This document shows, in pieces, positions 1-11,759 of a stretch of DNA of 64,000 nt. The notes below the pieces were generated by a model. It was not told where the DNA came from, made no database searches, and saw only the letters and a program-made list of their open reading frames with translations. Position 1 is the first letter of the stretch, and each line of letters opens with the position of its first letter. The position numbers and the translations under genes are program-made. The stretch is from contig NW_026262723.1 of NCBI RefSeq assembly GCF_021869535.1, positions 84,694,324-84,758,323 of the forward strand, given 5' to 3'. This DNA is from Mytilus californianus. Taxonomy: Eukaryota; Mollusca; Bivalvia; Mytilida; Mytilidae.

Positions 1-303
1 GATTTTTTTCCTGCTGTCAAAATTTATGAAATTTGAAAACATATTAAATAAATTTTACTTTGTGTGCATCAGTATTAATTATTTGTTTCTGTGCTTCACA
101 CAAAAAAGTGGGGCTCACCTGACAAAGTAAGTTTTCTAGTTGTGTAGAAAAATATGATGGTATATCTGTATTAATTAAATACAACATTTCATTGTTCAAA
201 TTTTTTACTTTCTTGTGTTTTTGCTCTAGGTGATATTTAACCTTACCAACAAATTAGTATCCAGACATTTCTGAGTATCCACACTTTTTTCTCTCTGTTA
301 CAG

Positions 304-405
304 CAATGCTACACTTCTTACTGGAGGAAGATGACTGTTCTATGATGACAGTAAAAGAATATTTGAACATGTATGAACAACCATATGATGTTGTATTAGA
401 TAGTG
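304..405 (+). CDS. penultimate coding exon of an unidentified gene (partial, gene starts left of window)
   Basis: An internal exon with a pyrimidine-rich acceptor (ctctctgttacag, ending at 303) and a good donor (GTGAGT from 406). The open frame takes its first codon's last two bases from 304-305, reads MLHFLLEEDDCSMMTVKEYL and on to VVLDS, and leaves one G at 405 to complete a codon in the next exon. The other two frames do not give a better reading: one hits a stop within the exon. The frame joins cleanly to an exon at 5924. The peptide is acidic and looks like a conserved protein tail, but I do not recognise the family. What is seen: splice signals and open frame. What is inferred: that the two exons are joined. 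Upstream exons lie outside the window. Confidence 0.6.
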
Positions 406-2673
406 GTGAGTACTTTATGTATAATGATGTCATTCTTATGACATTTGGTAGATAATGATGCAATATATAAGCCAACCTAAAATCACCATATTTTCATTTT
501 GAATGATGATATTATTGTACTAAAGATTGGTTTGAATGTAAAAGGATATATCTTTCAGTTTTTTTTTAATGTTGATTTTAGGTAATGAAAAAGCTGTTTA
601 AACATTGATGAACATTTGGTCTTTTTTAATGTATTTACATTGTTATCTTGAAATAGTATTGAAGTTGACCATTATATATGAAACCAAATAAAGGCCTTAG
701 GAGTAAAAAAAACTGTAAATTTGAAATCCAATTAGCCAATATTTATAAAAAATGAGTTAACAATAGAAACATGTATGATGGGATTAAAGTATTAATCTAA
801 AAGGAATCATATCTGTATAAATTATTTCATATTGCTTCAATAAGCTGTTTTTAATCAAGATTAATGACTCCCAAACATAACAACCAAAGCAAAATATATT
901 ATATTTGGATTTTTTTTTATCCTACACATTGTATCACATATATTTATATATTTATACATGTGTTATTTTGGATTTAGATTTTATCGTGCATTGTGTTTTA
1001 TTATGTGTTTGACTTTGTTTTTATGTTTATTTACAAAATCATTTATCAACAAATATTCATGATAAGACAAACAAACTATGTAAAAACATTGATTATTATA
1101 TATAATTTATTAGCTAAATTTTCAACACAATCAACAGAAATAAGAAACTGTTAAGATGGAAAAAAAATTTAGACAAAAAGAGATTTCTTTTGAGGCATAA
1201 CATTTCATTTAGTAATATTTAAAGTGTTTATATGATTTTGCACTACACTAAGCAAATATATAACTTCTTTGTAAAGAGTGTACAATGGTCTCTTGTATAT
1301 AGACCACTTTCACATTCTTGCATTTTCCTGTACATTTCATATGTTACAATGCTTAAGTTGTCAACTGGCATAACTCATTCATAAAAGGACACTGAATTGG
1401 TCTATATTTCAACACTGATGGACCTTAGATTGATGAGAGACCCATGGTATTCATTACTCCTAGATTCATAGGAGGAACAAGGTCAAATCTGTAAACATTG
1501 CTTATATCTATATCTAATTATAGTATTAATGTATTGTCTTTTTTTGTTTTATTACAAACAGAAGGTAAACAAATGATTGCACATCCCACACATAGTCGAA
1601 TGTTTACACTTATTGTAAAGTACTAACATTAACTTGTATCACTAACACGTAGTATTTGTAGGTAGAAAAAAAAACATTTCGCTATTGTTTATTCCATTTA
1701 AATTAAACAATATATGTAAAAAACTAAGAACTAAGTGAAGAAATACACTTCATATACATTTACTACACAAACCGAATTTAGTGTAATCACAAAGTATCAA
1801 ATCTATGAATATTATGTACCGTAAGGTATATACTTTTTACCCCTGAAACATTTGTAAATATTTCATTAAATTTGTATATACCTAGTAAGAAGATGTAGTC
1901 AGTATTCTTTTTCTAACAGAAATTATATGCCTCAGGTGCTTATTATATGTTACTGCTATATATAGTTCTACAGTAGGATTTCTGGTAAACAAAAAAAAAG
2001 AAATACAAATAACTCGTCTTTGGAACGTTGAAAAATCTATATTTTTCTTTATATTCTTGTTCAGTAATCAAATTGATATAGTTACTTCGGAAAGGAAAAG
2101 TCTAGAATTGTTTAAGATTTTATATATAGTACTATGTAAATTAAAATGATAAGCATAACCGTATTGTCTCAGTCCCTGGTTAGTAATGATTTTATTAACA
2201 CAAAAATGTGACAATTTGTGTATTATGTATCACATTATTCTGATTCAGGCAGTGATAGCATTATTTGTATGTAGCAATAGCAATTACTTAACCATAATTT
2301 GTTGTCCATTGATCAACAATCTCATTGATAACTATGATAACAAAAATGTGTTCATCTACATGACCTAGAAAAATGCATGTTACATGGAATTTTTGAAAAT
2401 TTAGCAATATTTGCTATGCAGTTCAACCAATGTGTGCAGGACATTTATGTAGTAGTTATTTTCTTTAATTTCTTTGTCCATATTAATTATATTATCATAA
2501 ACAAGAAATTCCCTAAGATCTAAAGATCTATTAATTAACTGGAAAATATATATAGATCTTGAAAAAGAACTGTCTTTTTATAGCAGCAGGTAATCAACAA
2601 ATAGAAAATTAAAGATAATTCCATAAGCAGTACTAGTTGCCTTCTCGAAGCATTATAAATGATGTCTGAATAC
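406..2673 (+). other. left part of a 5.5 kb intron
   Basis: AT-rich intronic sequence between the two exons of the left-edge gene. I see no conserved open frame, RNA gene or clear repeat here. Confidence 0.4.
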
Positions 2674-2956
2674 ATCAGATCTACTCAAGGGTCCTCGGTG
2701 GCTGAGTGTTCTCAGCAGTCGAACTACTGTATCACTAGCCTGTCAACACTGAGGTTGTGAGTTTGAATCACGCATGTAACTCCATTGACTCCAATCTTAA
2801 TTGACAAGGATTGTCAGTTTTCCTACAGAAGGTCGTGGTTCTCTCCAGGTACTCCGGCTTCCTCCACCAATAAAAACCAACCTCCAAGAAATAGCACAAT
2901 AGTGCTGAAAGTGGTGTTAAACACCAATCTATCAATCAATCAATCAGATCTACTCA
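2674..2956 (+). mobile_element. tRNA-derived SINE with 14-bp target site duplication
   Basis: The body runs from about 2688 to 2942. The head resembles a tRNA (Leu-like): an A-box-like GGTGGCTGAGTG at about 2697-2708 and a B-box-like GTTGTGAGTTTGAATCA at 2753-2769. A conserved central part follows (ctccaggtactccggcttcc), of the sort found in molluscan SINEs with a shared core domain, then an ATCA-type simple tail (caatctatcaatcaatcaat). Perfect 14-bp direct repeats ATCAGATCTACTCA flank it at 2674-2687 and 2943-2956, the expected mark of LINE-driven insertion. It lies in the sense orientation in the intron of the left-edge gene. The exact subfamily cannot be fixed by eye. Confidence 0.85.
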
Positions 2957-5304
2957 GTAAATATCATATCCCATCATTTCCTGTTTTTAGAATTTGCATA
3001 ATGAACTTTTCATTATTAATGGCAATTATTGATGTAATATGAAAATTATATGGATATTTGTGATTTATTGCAGTTTTCATGCCAGTGATATAGTTAAAGC
3101 AAACGAATAAAGATAATGAAATAAGAAATGTTCAATCTGAATTAGGCTTATCAGCTAAAGCTGTGTTTATTTCTGTTTTTAGCTAACTTGAGTGCTAAAT
3201 ACATTTTATCTAGTGGAATAGGAAACCCACAGTCAATACGAAGCTTCTGTCAGACAATTTACTTGATAAAGTTCCTGAAAGAATATTAAATTTAACTGTA
3301 AATAAATTGATATTGAAAGCAAGTGACCATCTTTGGTTACTATTGAAACCATTTGAAACATAAAACATTAACTTATCTTGTATTTTAAAGATAAAAGATG
3401 AGAGCATTTATGAAAAAACTAGTAAAATATCAAAACAGACTATGAATATGGTATAAAATAAATACTATCCAAAACCAAATATGATTGCCTGTCTAAAAAA
3501 GAATTAACTGTTACAAAACTTGTTGAGGATAAGTATTATTATAAATCAGACATAACAGCAGTGATCTCCCTTTTTAATGTACTCACTTTTATGTTGCAGT
3601 GATTGAAGGACATGAAGTGCCATACTGAACCCACAATATTGTATATGTAAATTACATTACCATAATAATGAGAGAAATATTAATAGTTTGATTTCCATCT
3701 CACATACTGACTTTAATTTAATGAACTAATTATTTCAAAAGTTGAAAATGCATTGTTTATGCAAAAATATATTCTATATGAAAATAATAGGATGTGGCAA
3801 TTATTTTGCAACATATCAACACGTTTTATTAGATAGACTTATATGATATGAATATTTTTAATGTCTCAGTACATAAAAAAGGTTCAAAATTAAGACTCCA
3901 AAGGTTTGTATGTACTGTTAAATAAGCATGTTAAAAGTGTGAGAGAGATTTTTTTTTAATAAAATGACTTTTTAAATCAGAAGTTGATCCATTCCTATAC
4001 ATAAAGAGAGCTATCTTCTATACTAGTAAGCTTCTTCAAAGACCAAAGTTAAATTGATATTAGAAAAGATGTTTACCATATGATCAAATACTGACAAGAT
4101 TGTCAGAAGAGAAGGATTGACAATAAAGGCAGATATCCAAAGTGAAATAGAAAAAAAATTTAATAAAATCAGGAACCAGGCAAGACAAATTTATTTTTTG
4201 GGGGTATATAAAATTTGGAGTCTTTTGTTTGGGAACTTTCTGAAGAAACATTGGAAACTTTGATAAGAAACCTGAAAAGAGGTTCAAGATGTAAAAGTTA
4301 GGATAAATGGATGGAGGTTTTTATGTCCAACAGATCATCCCTCAAACATATTCACCACGAGAAAATTTTAATGGTGTATAAATATGAACCACCTACTCAG
4401 GACGTGGCATAGATCACAAGACAACAGTCCTCAAGAAAATGATGTCACTTTTCCTGGATGCAATATTCTTATTTCAAGTTGACCAATCTTACTGCTGAAT
4501 GTTGCATGCTTGGCAGAGTATTAATAATCTATTTAAAGTCTCTGGTCTGACCTAGCTGTCATTGAACACAAAACCTCTGACATTTGAAATATGAGTAAAG
4601 GAAGTAGAAACTCAATATGCTTTAAACAAGTTTTAGGTTATCTATTAGTAATCTGTTTTCTATATTTTAATTTCAAGCTAAATAGAAGTTATATTCTATC
4701 CTATTTAAGGCTGTTTGTGGGAGAAAGTTTTTACACAGGTTGAAATTCATTGTTTAAGACTGCATAAAAAGTCAGAGCAAAACCTTTAATTTTACAGTCT
4801 TTAATACTGTAAATTCAAAAATGTTTGTGCAAAAAATTGTGACGGAATATGTTTCTCAAAAAAAAAACTTGCATGCAAGAAGTTACTGAGAAAATGAAAG
4901 AAAAGCAGCATGTTGAAATATGATTTATTAATTGTAGTATATTAATAAGGAATTCTGACATTTATGAAATGCATGATCTTTAATCAAGACTAGATAGTTG
5001 TCCTGCTTTCACATTACACTTTATAGATATACATATGCATCAATTAAAAAACAAACAATGATATTTGTATCATGTGTAAACCAGTAAATTTTCAGTTCAG
5101 TCATAGATTGCATGGAGAGACTATACCATTTAAAACTTTCTAACAAACTCATTTATGATACTAATGAAATGAAGAAGATGTATTCAAAGTTACTTTTAAA
5201 TAAAATTTAAGAAAACTATTTTTTCTGACATTTTTGTACTATTGACATAAATATTAATAAAGAGAGTCCTTTTTTATGTACTTGTATATAATAAAGTATA
5301 TATA
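2957..5304 (+). other. middle of the 5.5 kb intron
   Basis: AT-rich intronic sequence with scattered short open frames and no recognisable domain or repeat. Confidence 0.35.
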
Positions 5305-5427
5305 GGATATGGCTTTTTCCATATTACACACTGTATCAACCCTCAACCAATATAATACCTCCAGCAGAGCTCGTTGGATTATATTGGCGTCTAGGGTTGC
5401 TTCGGGTGCGATTGAAAAAGCCATATG
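5305..5427. mobile_element. short palindromic element (mini-MITE)
   Basis: About 120 bp that folds on itself. The outer arms are ATATGGCTTTTTC (5307-5319) and GAAAAAGCCATAT (5414-5426). Inner arms pair too: CAACCCTCAACCAATATAAT (5337-5356) against ATTATATTGG (5378-5387) and CTAGGGTTG (5391-5399). There is no coding capacity. This fits a very small non-autonomous DNA transposon; the superfamily is unknown. Confidence 0.65.
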
Positions 5428-5923
5428 ATATTCTTTACATCTTTTTTATTGTTATACTGAGAACCTCTCTAGTGTATCGCAAAGGAGAGAAAGTATGTAA
5501 TGCAATATTGATCAAGATGCAATATTTTTAACTCATTAGAAATTTTCTGCTGTTCAGGTATATTTTGAAAGGAAAACCAGTAAACATTTCAGCAAATGTT
5601 GCATTTTTATTTTACGAAGAAATCAAAATGAAATATTTGATACTACATGTATATTATAATGTATGATATAGCTTTTATTGCCTATATTAGTTGGTATGCT
5701 AAATAAGACTCTACAGTTTTATATGTTGTTCTTCTTTAAGATTTTTATTTTATTAACTATACTTCGACCATTTGGTTTATATTGATGATTATTATTTTAT
5801 GATTTCACAAAAAAGGATATAATATTGCAGAACTAGGTCAGATATAATTGAGAATAAATACCAAACGTACTGGTGTTCATATTATAAAAGTTCATTAATT
5901 TATCTTTTCTTTCTTTTTTTCAG

Positions 5924-5967
5924 AACTAGTGTGGCCACTTCCAACAAGACTGTTCCCATACAACTAA
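5924..5967 (+). CDS. last coding exon of the unidentified left-edge gene
   Basis: A strong polypyrimidine tract and acceptor (ctttctttttttcag) end at 5923. With the single G carried from 405 the frame reads ELVWPLPTRLFPYN and stops at TAA 5965-5967. The phase match between the exons and the natural protein-like end support the join. Downstream there is an untranslated region of about 570 nt. The protein family is not recognised. Confidence 0.6.
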
Positions 5968-6560
5968 CATAAAATTGAAAATGTTCATCATGAATCTGTG
6001 ATAATGCTGCCGTCCAGTCATAGAAATCTTTGTAAACTTTATTCAAAGTGACGATAAATAGATGATAAACTTCTAAATTAAAAACTTGTTATTCTATAGA
6101 ATGCAGTTTTTGGAATCATTAATGTGTTAAGTGTTTGGAACAAAAGAAACTTGTCAAAATGACATGAAGTATTCATCAGTTTCTCTGTTTTGACAGGATT
6201 ACTTTGATATGAAAAAATACCACAATTTATGCACTCATTTCATACTACAGGCAAGACGTTTTACCTTTATAAAGTGTAATATTTATTGAGAAAGAAGTAC
6301 CAATTTGAAAGTAATTTCTTCTTTGCTCTTCATCCTATAATGTATAAACTCATTTGTAGGATTAACTAATAAGTTGGTAGGCTTTTTCAGCTCAAAATTC
6401 CACAATTCAGTTCTGACCTTCTATAAGTTGGTATTTTAAAGAATGATTCCTTCTCTGCACTTAATTGTATAAGTTAAGCATATTTAATGTTGTTAAAGGG
6501 ATACCTTTGTATTTGTATACATATTTTTTTTAAAATAAAACACTTTATTTCATGATTTGT
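5968..6560 (+). other. 3' UTR of the left-edge gene
   Basis: Non-coding AT-rich sequence after the TAA at 5965, ending near a canonical AATAAA at 6534-6539. The extent is inferred from the signal alone. Confidence 0.45.
6534..6539 (+). terminator. poly(A) signal AATAAA
   Basis: First well-placed AATAAA downstream of the stop at 5967. AT-rich sequence makes chance occurrences likely, so this is a reasonable but unproven 3' end. Confidence 0.4.
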
Positions 6561-6599
6561 TTTATCAATTGTAAAGTCATTTGAAATGTAAGAGAGTCA

Positions 6600-7270
6600 T
6601 TTTTAGCCGGTTTGGACAAAGACTAAAACGGGTATATTGTATGGTGATGTCAGGTACATGTTAGTAGCTGGTTAGATAGGTGGGGAAAAGTGGGTACCTA
6701 ATTTGTGTAATCAACTCCTCCTACAGTTTCCAACCCAGATCCCTGAAATTTCACAGCAAGATTGCACATTTGTTGAAGTTGTGCACCAGCTATTATGGAA
6801 TTGTTTGAGGATTTTTATGCCCCACCTATGATAGTAGAGGGGCATTATGCTTTTCGGTCTGTGCGTCTGTTCGTTTGTTCGTTCGTCTGTCTGTTTGTCT
6901 GTCTGTCCCGCTTCAGGTTAAAGTTTTTGGTCAAGGTAGTTTTTGATGAAGTTGAAGTCCAATCAACTTGAAACTTAGTACACATGTTCCCTATGATATG
7001 ATCTTTCTAATTTTATTGCCAAATTAGAGTTTTTACCCCAATTTCACGGTCCACCGAACATAGAAAATGATAGTGCGAGTGGGGCATCCTTGTAATATGG
7101 ACACATTCTTCTTTTCTCATTTTTTCAGTCTCTGGAAATTATGTCTTTTTTCAGCAAAATTTATGAAAGAGCTAGCTAGGGTACAAGTTATGTTTAATCA
7201 ACTACTAATGTTACATGTTTTTTTATTTGAGATCCTGTAGCCATTATTTAAAAATTGATGTTGAATTCAA
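6600..7270 (+). repeat. interspersed repeat family R10, split by a nested R5 element
   Basis: Contains the phrase ctcctacagtttccaaccc and the tail attgtttgagg, which recur in the opposite orientation at 14600-15130. The copy is interrupted at about 6816 by the ATGCCCC element and appears to resume near 7110. Recognised as a common bivalve repeat, but the superfamily is unknown. Confidence 0.5.
6817..7108 (+). mobile_element. hairpin-ended non-autonomous element family R5 (ATGCCCC type)
   Basis: Starts with a stem-loop: ATGCCCC (6817-6823), a loop, then GGGGCAT (6839-6845). A TCTG/TTCG-type simple repeat follows at about 6860-6910. The same arm recurs at the right end as GTGGGGCAT (7079-7087). 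The body (ttgatgaagttgaagtcc and so on) is one I recognise as very common in mussel DNA. No coding capacity. It sits inside R10. Confidence 0.65.
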
Positions 7271-7286
7271 ATGTCAAGGTCATTTT

Positions 7287-8135
7287 TATACGACCGCAAA
7301 AAAATTTTGCGGCCGTATATTGGTATGACGTTGGCATTGTCGTCGTCGTCGTCGTCATCGTCATCCGTAGACACATTGGTTTTCGCACTCTAACTTTAGT
7401 TTAAGTGAATGGATCTCTATGAAATTTTACGATAAGGTTCAATACCACAAATGGAAGGTTGGGATTGATTTTGGGGGTTATGGTACCAACAGTTAAGGAA
7501 TTAGGGGCCAAAAAGGGGCCAAAAATAAACATTTTTGTAACTTCCAGACATAACATGTGTGTTAGTGTATGGATCTCTCTGACATTGTACCACAAGGTTC
7601 CATATCACAAAGGGAAAGCTGGGTTTGAGTTTGGAGGTAATTGCCTTAAATTTTTAGGAATTTGGGGTCAAAAAGGGGCCAAAAAACAAGCATTTTTCTA
7701 GTTTCCAGACAATAACTTGTGTTCAAGTGTATGGATCTCTCTGAAATTGTACTGCAAGGTACCATACCACAAAGGGAAGGCTGGGATTGAGTTTGGGGGT
7801 GATGAATCATAAGGGGGTTCAAAAATTTGGGCGGGGGGATTTTTTTTTCCTTTTTTTCCTTTTTTTTCTTTATAATTTTCCATTTTAAATTGGTTATTTC
7901 TGATTTATATATAAAAGCAAATAATAATGATATGGTTTGAATAGGTAAATTAAATTTTTTTAAGTTCTTAGACCACATTCATTCTGTGTCAGAAACCTAT
8001 GCTGTGTCAAACATTTAATCACAATCCAAATTCAGAGCTGTATCAAGCTTGAATGTTGTGTCCATACTTGCCCCAACTGTTCAGGGTTCGACCTCTGCGG
8101 TCGTATCAAGCTGCGCCCAGCGGAGCATTTTATTA
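7287..8135 (+). mobile_element. hairpin-ended non-autonomous element family R6 (TACGACCGC type)
   Basis: The left end is a near-perfect stem-loop, ATACGACCGCAAAA / TTTTGCGGCCGTAT (7288-7318). A GTC run follows at 7339-7362. Inside are about three diverged ~150-bp units sharing gtatggatctctctga and aaagggaaggctggg. The right end repeats the arm as TGCGGTCGTAT (8096-8106), followed by a GC-rich hairpin GCTGCGCCCAGCGGAGC (8110-8126) and a T-rich border. This pattern resembles Helentron-associated (HINE-like) elements. Short open frames within it are repeat-derived. Confidence 0.65.
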
Positions 8136-8339
8136 AATTTTTACCTTTGCTTGCTATCATATCTCCCCTGAAAGTATATATGTGATAAAAGATAGATATA
8201 AAAAAGACTGTTTATTGTAAAAGTGTTTGTACTATTGAAAGAAATGTATGGTGCATTAGGCCCGAAGCGAACCCATGACATCTTATAGATGAATCTTATG
8301 ATTATATAAAGAAAAGATTTGTTGAAAGCCATTGGGATA

Positions 8340-8700
8340 TCTGTATAATATTAAGAGATATATGACCTTGAAAAAGGTAAACCGAGAGTAACCTTGAAGA
8401 ACCTCGGAAGTAGTTGTTTTGCACTTATTTCAGGGAAAAGTGCAAAGTAATAAATTTACTTTCAGAATCAGTGTATGAAAGTAAGTTATCTTTGGCATTG
8501 AAAGGGACATAGAGAAGTAGCTAATTATCTCCCTCATTTCATAGAAAAGTTCTTAGAAATCATATGGTTTTAGGAAGCAGTATTAAAAAACAATGCCACT
8601 GGAAGTATCTTATTATCTCCCTTTTTCAAGTAAAAGTACATAGAAACTATATGTTTTTAGGAATCAGTGTTAAGTTAAAAATCACATCACACCAAACTCA
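8340..8700 (+). repeat. degenerate copy related to the 42070-42470 region (family R7 interior)
   Basis: Repeats blocks such as tatgaccttgaaaaa, ggaagtag, aattatctccct and agaaactatat, also present inside the element at 41383-42505. The two regions are diverged but colinear. The ends are not clear. Confidence 0.5.
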
Positions 8701-9632
8701 GTTACCAAAGTGATGTTAAGCAAAGGTTAAAATCAGAACATGACCTTGACCTTGACATCAATTTTCAAATAATGGCTTAACGATATTAAATCAACTTCCC
8801 TAATTTTTTTTTAAAACTTCTCCAAGTTTTATTATTTTGAAATCAGTGTAAGGAACACTAGCTTTTGCTATCGAAAGTGACTTTTTAAAGTAGAAGATAT
8901 AGTTTTACCTTCATTTTCTTGTCAACAGAAGACAAAATACCTTCAATTGTTCTCTGAATAATAGGTTTTTAATTAATTCATGCATTTTCTGTTATTTAAT
9001 AAATTGTAAATACTTCTTGAAATAAGATTTCCTTTGCAACTGAATTTTTAATATTTCTTTGATAATTCCGATAGTTCCAAAGCAGCGGACCTAATCTACT
9101 TGGATCAAAGAATTTCTCTCCAATTTAACTTAATTCTATGACAAATGACGATCAACTGGCTGAGCTTCTCGATAAACCGAATGATACTTCTGTCGTGGCT
9201 GCTGTACTATCTATGAAATTGATTAATTAGTCATTTATGAAGCTTTGTATCAGAAAATATTTTAAATGAGATTGCAAAAAGCTGTATTTGTCAACTATTC
9301 ATATCGTTGCCTGGTGAAAATGTCTTTCAAAGATTTAGTCGATTATTGATTCGTCTTTAATAACTAATCACTAACGAAATCCTTGATTTGTCTATATAAC
9401 AGACAGATGATGGGAATTATTTGATTGTCATAATTACTAATATTGTAAACCTCAGTAATTGGCAGAAAATACATACCATAGTAACGGATTTTAAGTAAAA
9501 GGTTTCTACGAAGAATAGCTGTTTATATTTTATGAATATCTGTTGACGTAAAATACGTTGAACATGAATTGAAGAACTTGGTCGTGAACCTTGGAGGACT
9601 TTGACAGATGCATTCATTTTGAATCGGTAGAC
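8700..9632. other. intergenic sequence, nothing recognised
   Basis: AT-rich, with no supported gene, RNA or repeat apart from loose similarity to flanking repeats at its left edge. Confidence 0.3.
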
Positions 9633-9917
9633 ATGGGATTAATTTGTTGTAAAACTTCATTTAAAACAAGTGATTATTTAGGTCCTGGAGGAAAATCTTT
9701 AACAGGAGCTTTCTTGGCCAATATTGGTGAAATACATTCATCTTTCGTGTTTGGAGTGGAAGATAAAACACAGACACAAAACAATGAATCATCGAAGCAC
9801 CATATACAGTATGACGATACTATCCTTACATTAAACCACACTTCTGCCAACCAACATCGGTTCCATCGTTCACTGCAGCGATTAAATTCATCAAACATGC
9901 CACCTATAGAAGTTTAG
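9633..9917 (+). CDS. possible small protein with N-myristoylation-like start (94 aa)
   Basis: An intron-less open frame starting at the first ATG in the frame. The longer frame upstream relies on TTG and is not a likely start. The context gacATGG has a G at -3 and +4, which is favourable. The N-terminus is MGLICCKTSF: Gly2 followed by adjacent cysteines and a Lys, the pattern of N-myristoylated, palmitoylated membrane-associated proteins. The rest is polar, rich in Ser, Asn, Thr and His, and has no recognised domain. It could equally be the first exon of a larger gene or a chance frame in AT-rich DNA. No close poly(A) signal or splice site was assigned. Confidence 0.3.
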   Translation: MGLICCKTSFKTSDYLGPGGKSLTGAFLANIGEIHSSFVFGVEDKTQTQNNESSKHHIQYDDTILTLNHTSANQHRFHRSLQRLNSSNMPPIEV

Positions 9918-11029
9918 TGTGAACATATGCCTTAAAAGGTTAATATGGTGCATTTCTGGAATTAGTAACAGGAACGAAAATTCATGTTCATAACCTAATG
10001 TTTAGCATGTATGTACACTTCAGACATTTTTTTAAAACATTCTGTAATTTTTTTCATAAATAATTTGGACGGTGGTTTTTTTAAGTTTTTTTTTAACATA
10101 TAAATCAAAGAAATAGAAACATGTTTGTTTACAAGAAGTTCTGATTGTCCAACACTGAGAGTGACAGAAATTATGCCTGTCTCCATCGAAAAACTTTGCT
10201 AATTATTTTTGTACCAAATCTCTATCGCTGATTTTTTTAATTTCATATATAAAAATACAGAAATGGGGCATAATCGCGATGACACAACTATCGAAAAATA
10301 CCAACATCACAAGAATGTAGTTATCTTCACGTCTTGATAGATAACCACAAGGCCTTTAAAAATAGACAAAGACAAATAAGTTAAGTAATACAAATCATGG
10401 GGTAAATCAAATTTGAAATAATCAAAATATACTACCAAATTATGACATAAAGCAAAGAAACGAGTTTATGCAGAAGGATGCGATAAGCACTAAGCTTCGG
10501 AAAGATGCATTAAGCATGTGGCAAGGTCATGAGAGCTTTGAATTTACTCTTTCCTAGTACAGTTGTGTAACAGCAAACCAGTGCAACAAACTGTTAAAAT
10601 CGGTAATACCTCCATATAAACATCCTGAACACAATGCCAGGAGATCGAGGAAATTCCAAATCTCAAGAACTATGTAAATAAACTAGGATACATTCCCTTA
10701 TATCTAATTTTATGATTTGCTATTTGGGCTGCAAATTCCCCGGTAAAAGTTGGCCTTTGATGTTTTTTTCTATCTCTTAGCGTTACTTGTGGTTCATCTA
10801 GAAATACACATCAAACACAATTCATATTGGTATTTCACTTTGATTTCCTTGGTTTAATCTATCTTGTGTGTTTTATACGGGTACTCTACGTAACCAATTA
10901 TATATTCAGGGTCTGATTGATATGAGCGAGATCACTTGTGTTCAGATATTTACATTATTGACATTCTTATGGACCAATTGATGGATATGTTTGGTACAAA
11001 AGAGAGGCGAAAGATCCAAAGATATTCAA
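9918..11029. other. intergenic sequence, nothing recognised
   Basis: AT-rich with scattered stops in all frames. No RNA gene or clear repeat is seen. Confidence 0.3.
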
Positions 11030-11755
11030 TCTCATAAATTGAAATAAAACTGACAATACCATCGCGAAAAACGACGAAAAGACTCACAACAGTACACAAA
11101 CACAACATAGAAAACTAAAGGCTGAGCATCAGTACACAAAACACAACATAGAAAACTAAAGACTGAGCAACAGTACACAAAACACAACATAGAAAACTAA
11201 AGACTGAGCAACACAAACCTCACCAAAAAACTGTGGTGATCTCGGGTGTTTAGGAATGGTAGGAAGATCCTGCTCCACTTGTTGCACCCATCGTGTTGCT
11301 CATCTAAGTACAAAGTCGGTGATAAGACTAATTAAGTAGGTCACATTCGAGATAAAGAGGATGGGATTGTGGTTACAACAGTTAGAGCATATCTGTCGTC
11401 ATCTGCTCATAATGGCGTCCGTAAAATTTCGAAGGGATGATTTCAAATTCACCACTTTGTCGTAAAGTTTAGTTCTCAACCAACCCTCATTGTCAATTTC
11501 TAGATGTAAGTAAAGGTATGAGGCAGCCTTAACTGTATATGTTGTATCCTTTATTTTAAGTTCGATGGGATAGATGCGTTCAACATAGTCACCAAATTTT
11601 GATTTATTTAGTAGGAGTATATCCTCTATCATTCTTCCTAAGAAGCTCCTGTATGAAGTCAGCCTTATATGAATAAGGGAACAAGTCGACAAGAAGAGGA
11701 GCACAGTAGGTTCCCATGGAAATGCCGATTGTTTGTTGAAAAACACGTCTTCCAA
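11030..11755 (-). pseudogene. 3' end of a reverse transcriptase retroelement (Penelope/Neptune-like, uncertain), broken
   Basis: Read on the minus strand. One frame holds the RT motif MGTYCAPLLVDLF (about 11690-11730). After a frameshift another frame holds KFGDYVERIYPIELKIKDTT and YLYLHLEIDNEG, then jumps from KLYDK to LKSSLRNF. That jump implies an internal deletion relative to the related copies at 34590 and 52239, where LKSSIRKFYGRH is intact. The 3' part (about 11290-11030) is the untranslated tail, shared with copies at 12455, 34930 and 52500. RT identity is from motif recognition; the placement in Penelope-like elements is a tentative recollection. Not functional. Confidence 0.6.
11090..11211. 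repeat. three tandem units of 40-41 bp
   Basis: Units at 11090-11129, 11130-11170 and 11171-11211 share acaacatagaaaactaaag. They are a local expansion inside the 3' tail of the retroelement fragment. Other copies of the tail have a single unit. Confidence 0.85.
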
Positions 11756-11759
11756 AAGT

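Noticed and set aside
2688-2770. Possible tRNA gene
   Set aside because: A- and B-box-like sequences are present but the cloverleaf is degenerate and the sequence continues into a SINE body with target duplication.
7401-7978. Several open frames on both strands
   Set aside because: They fall within the ~150-bp internal units of the R6 element.
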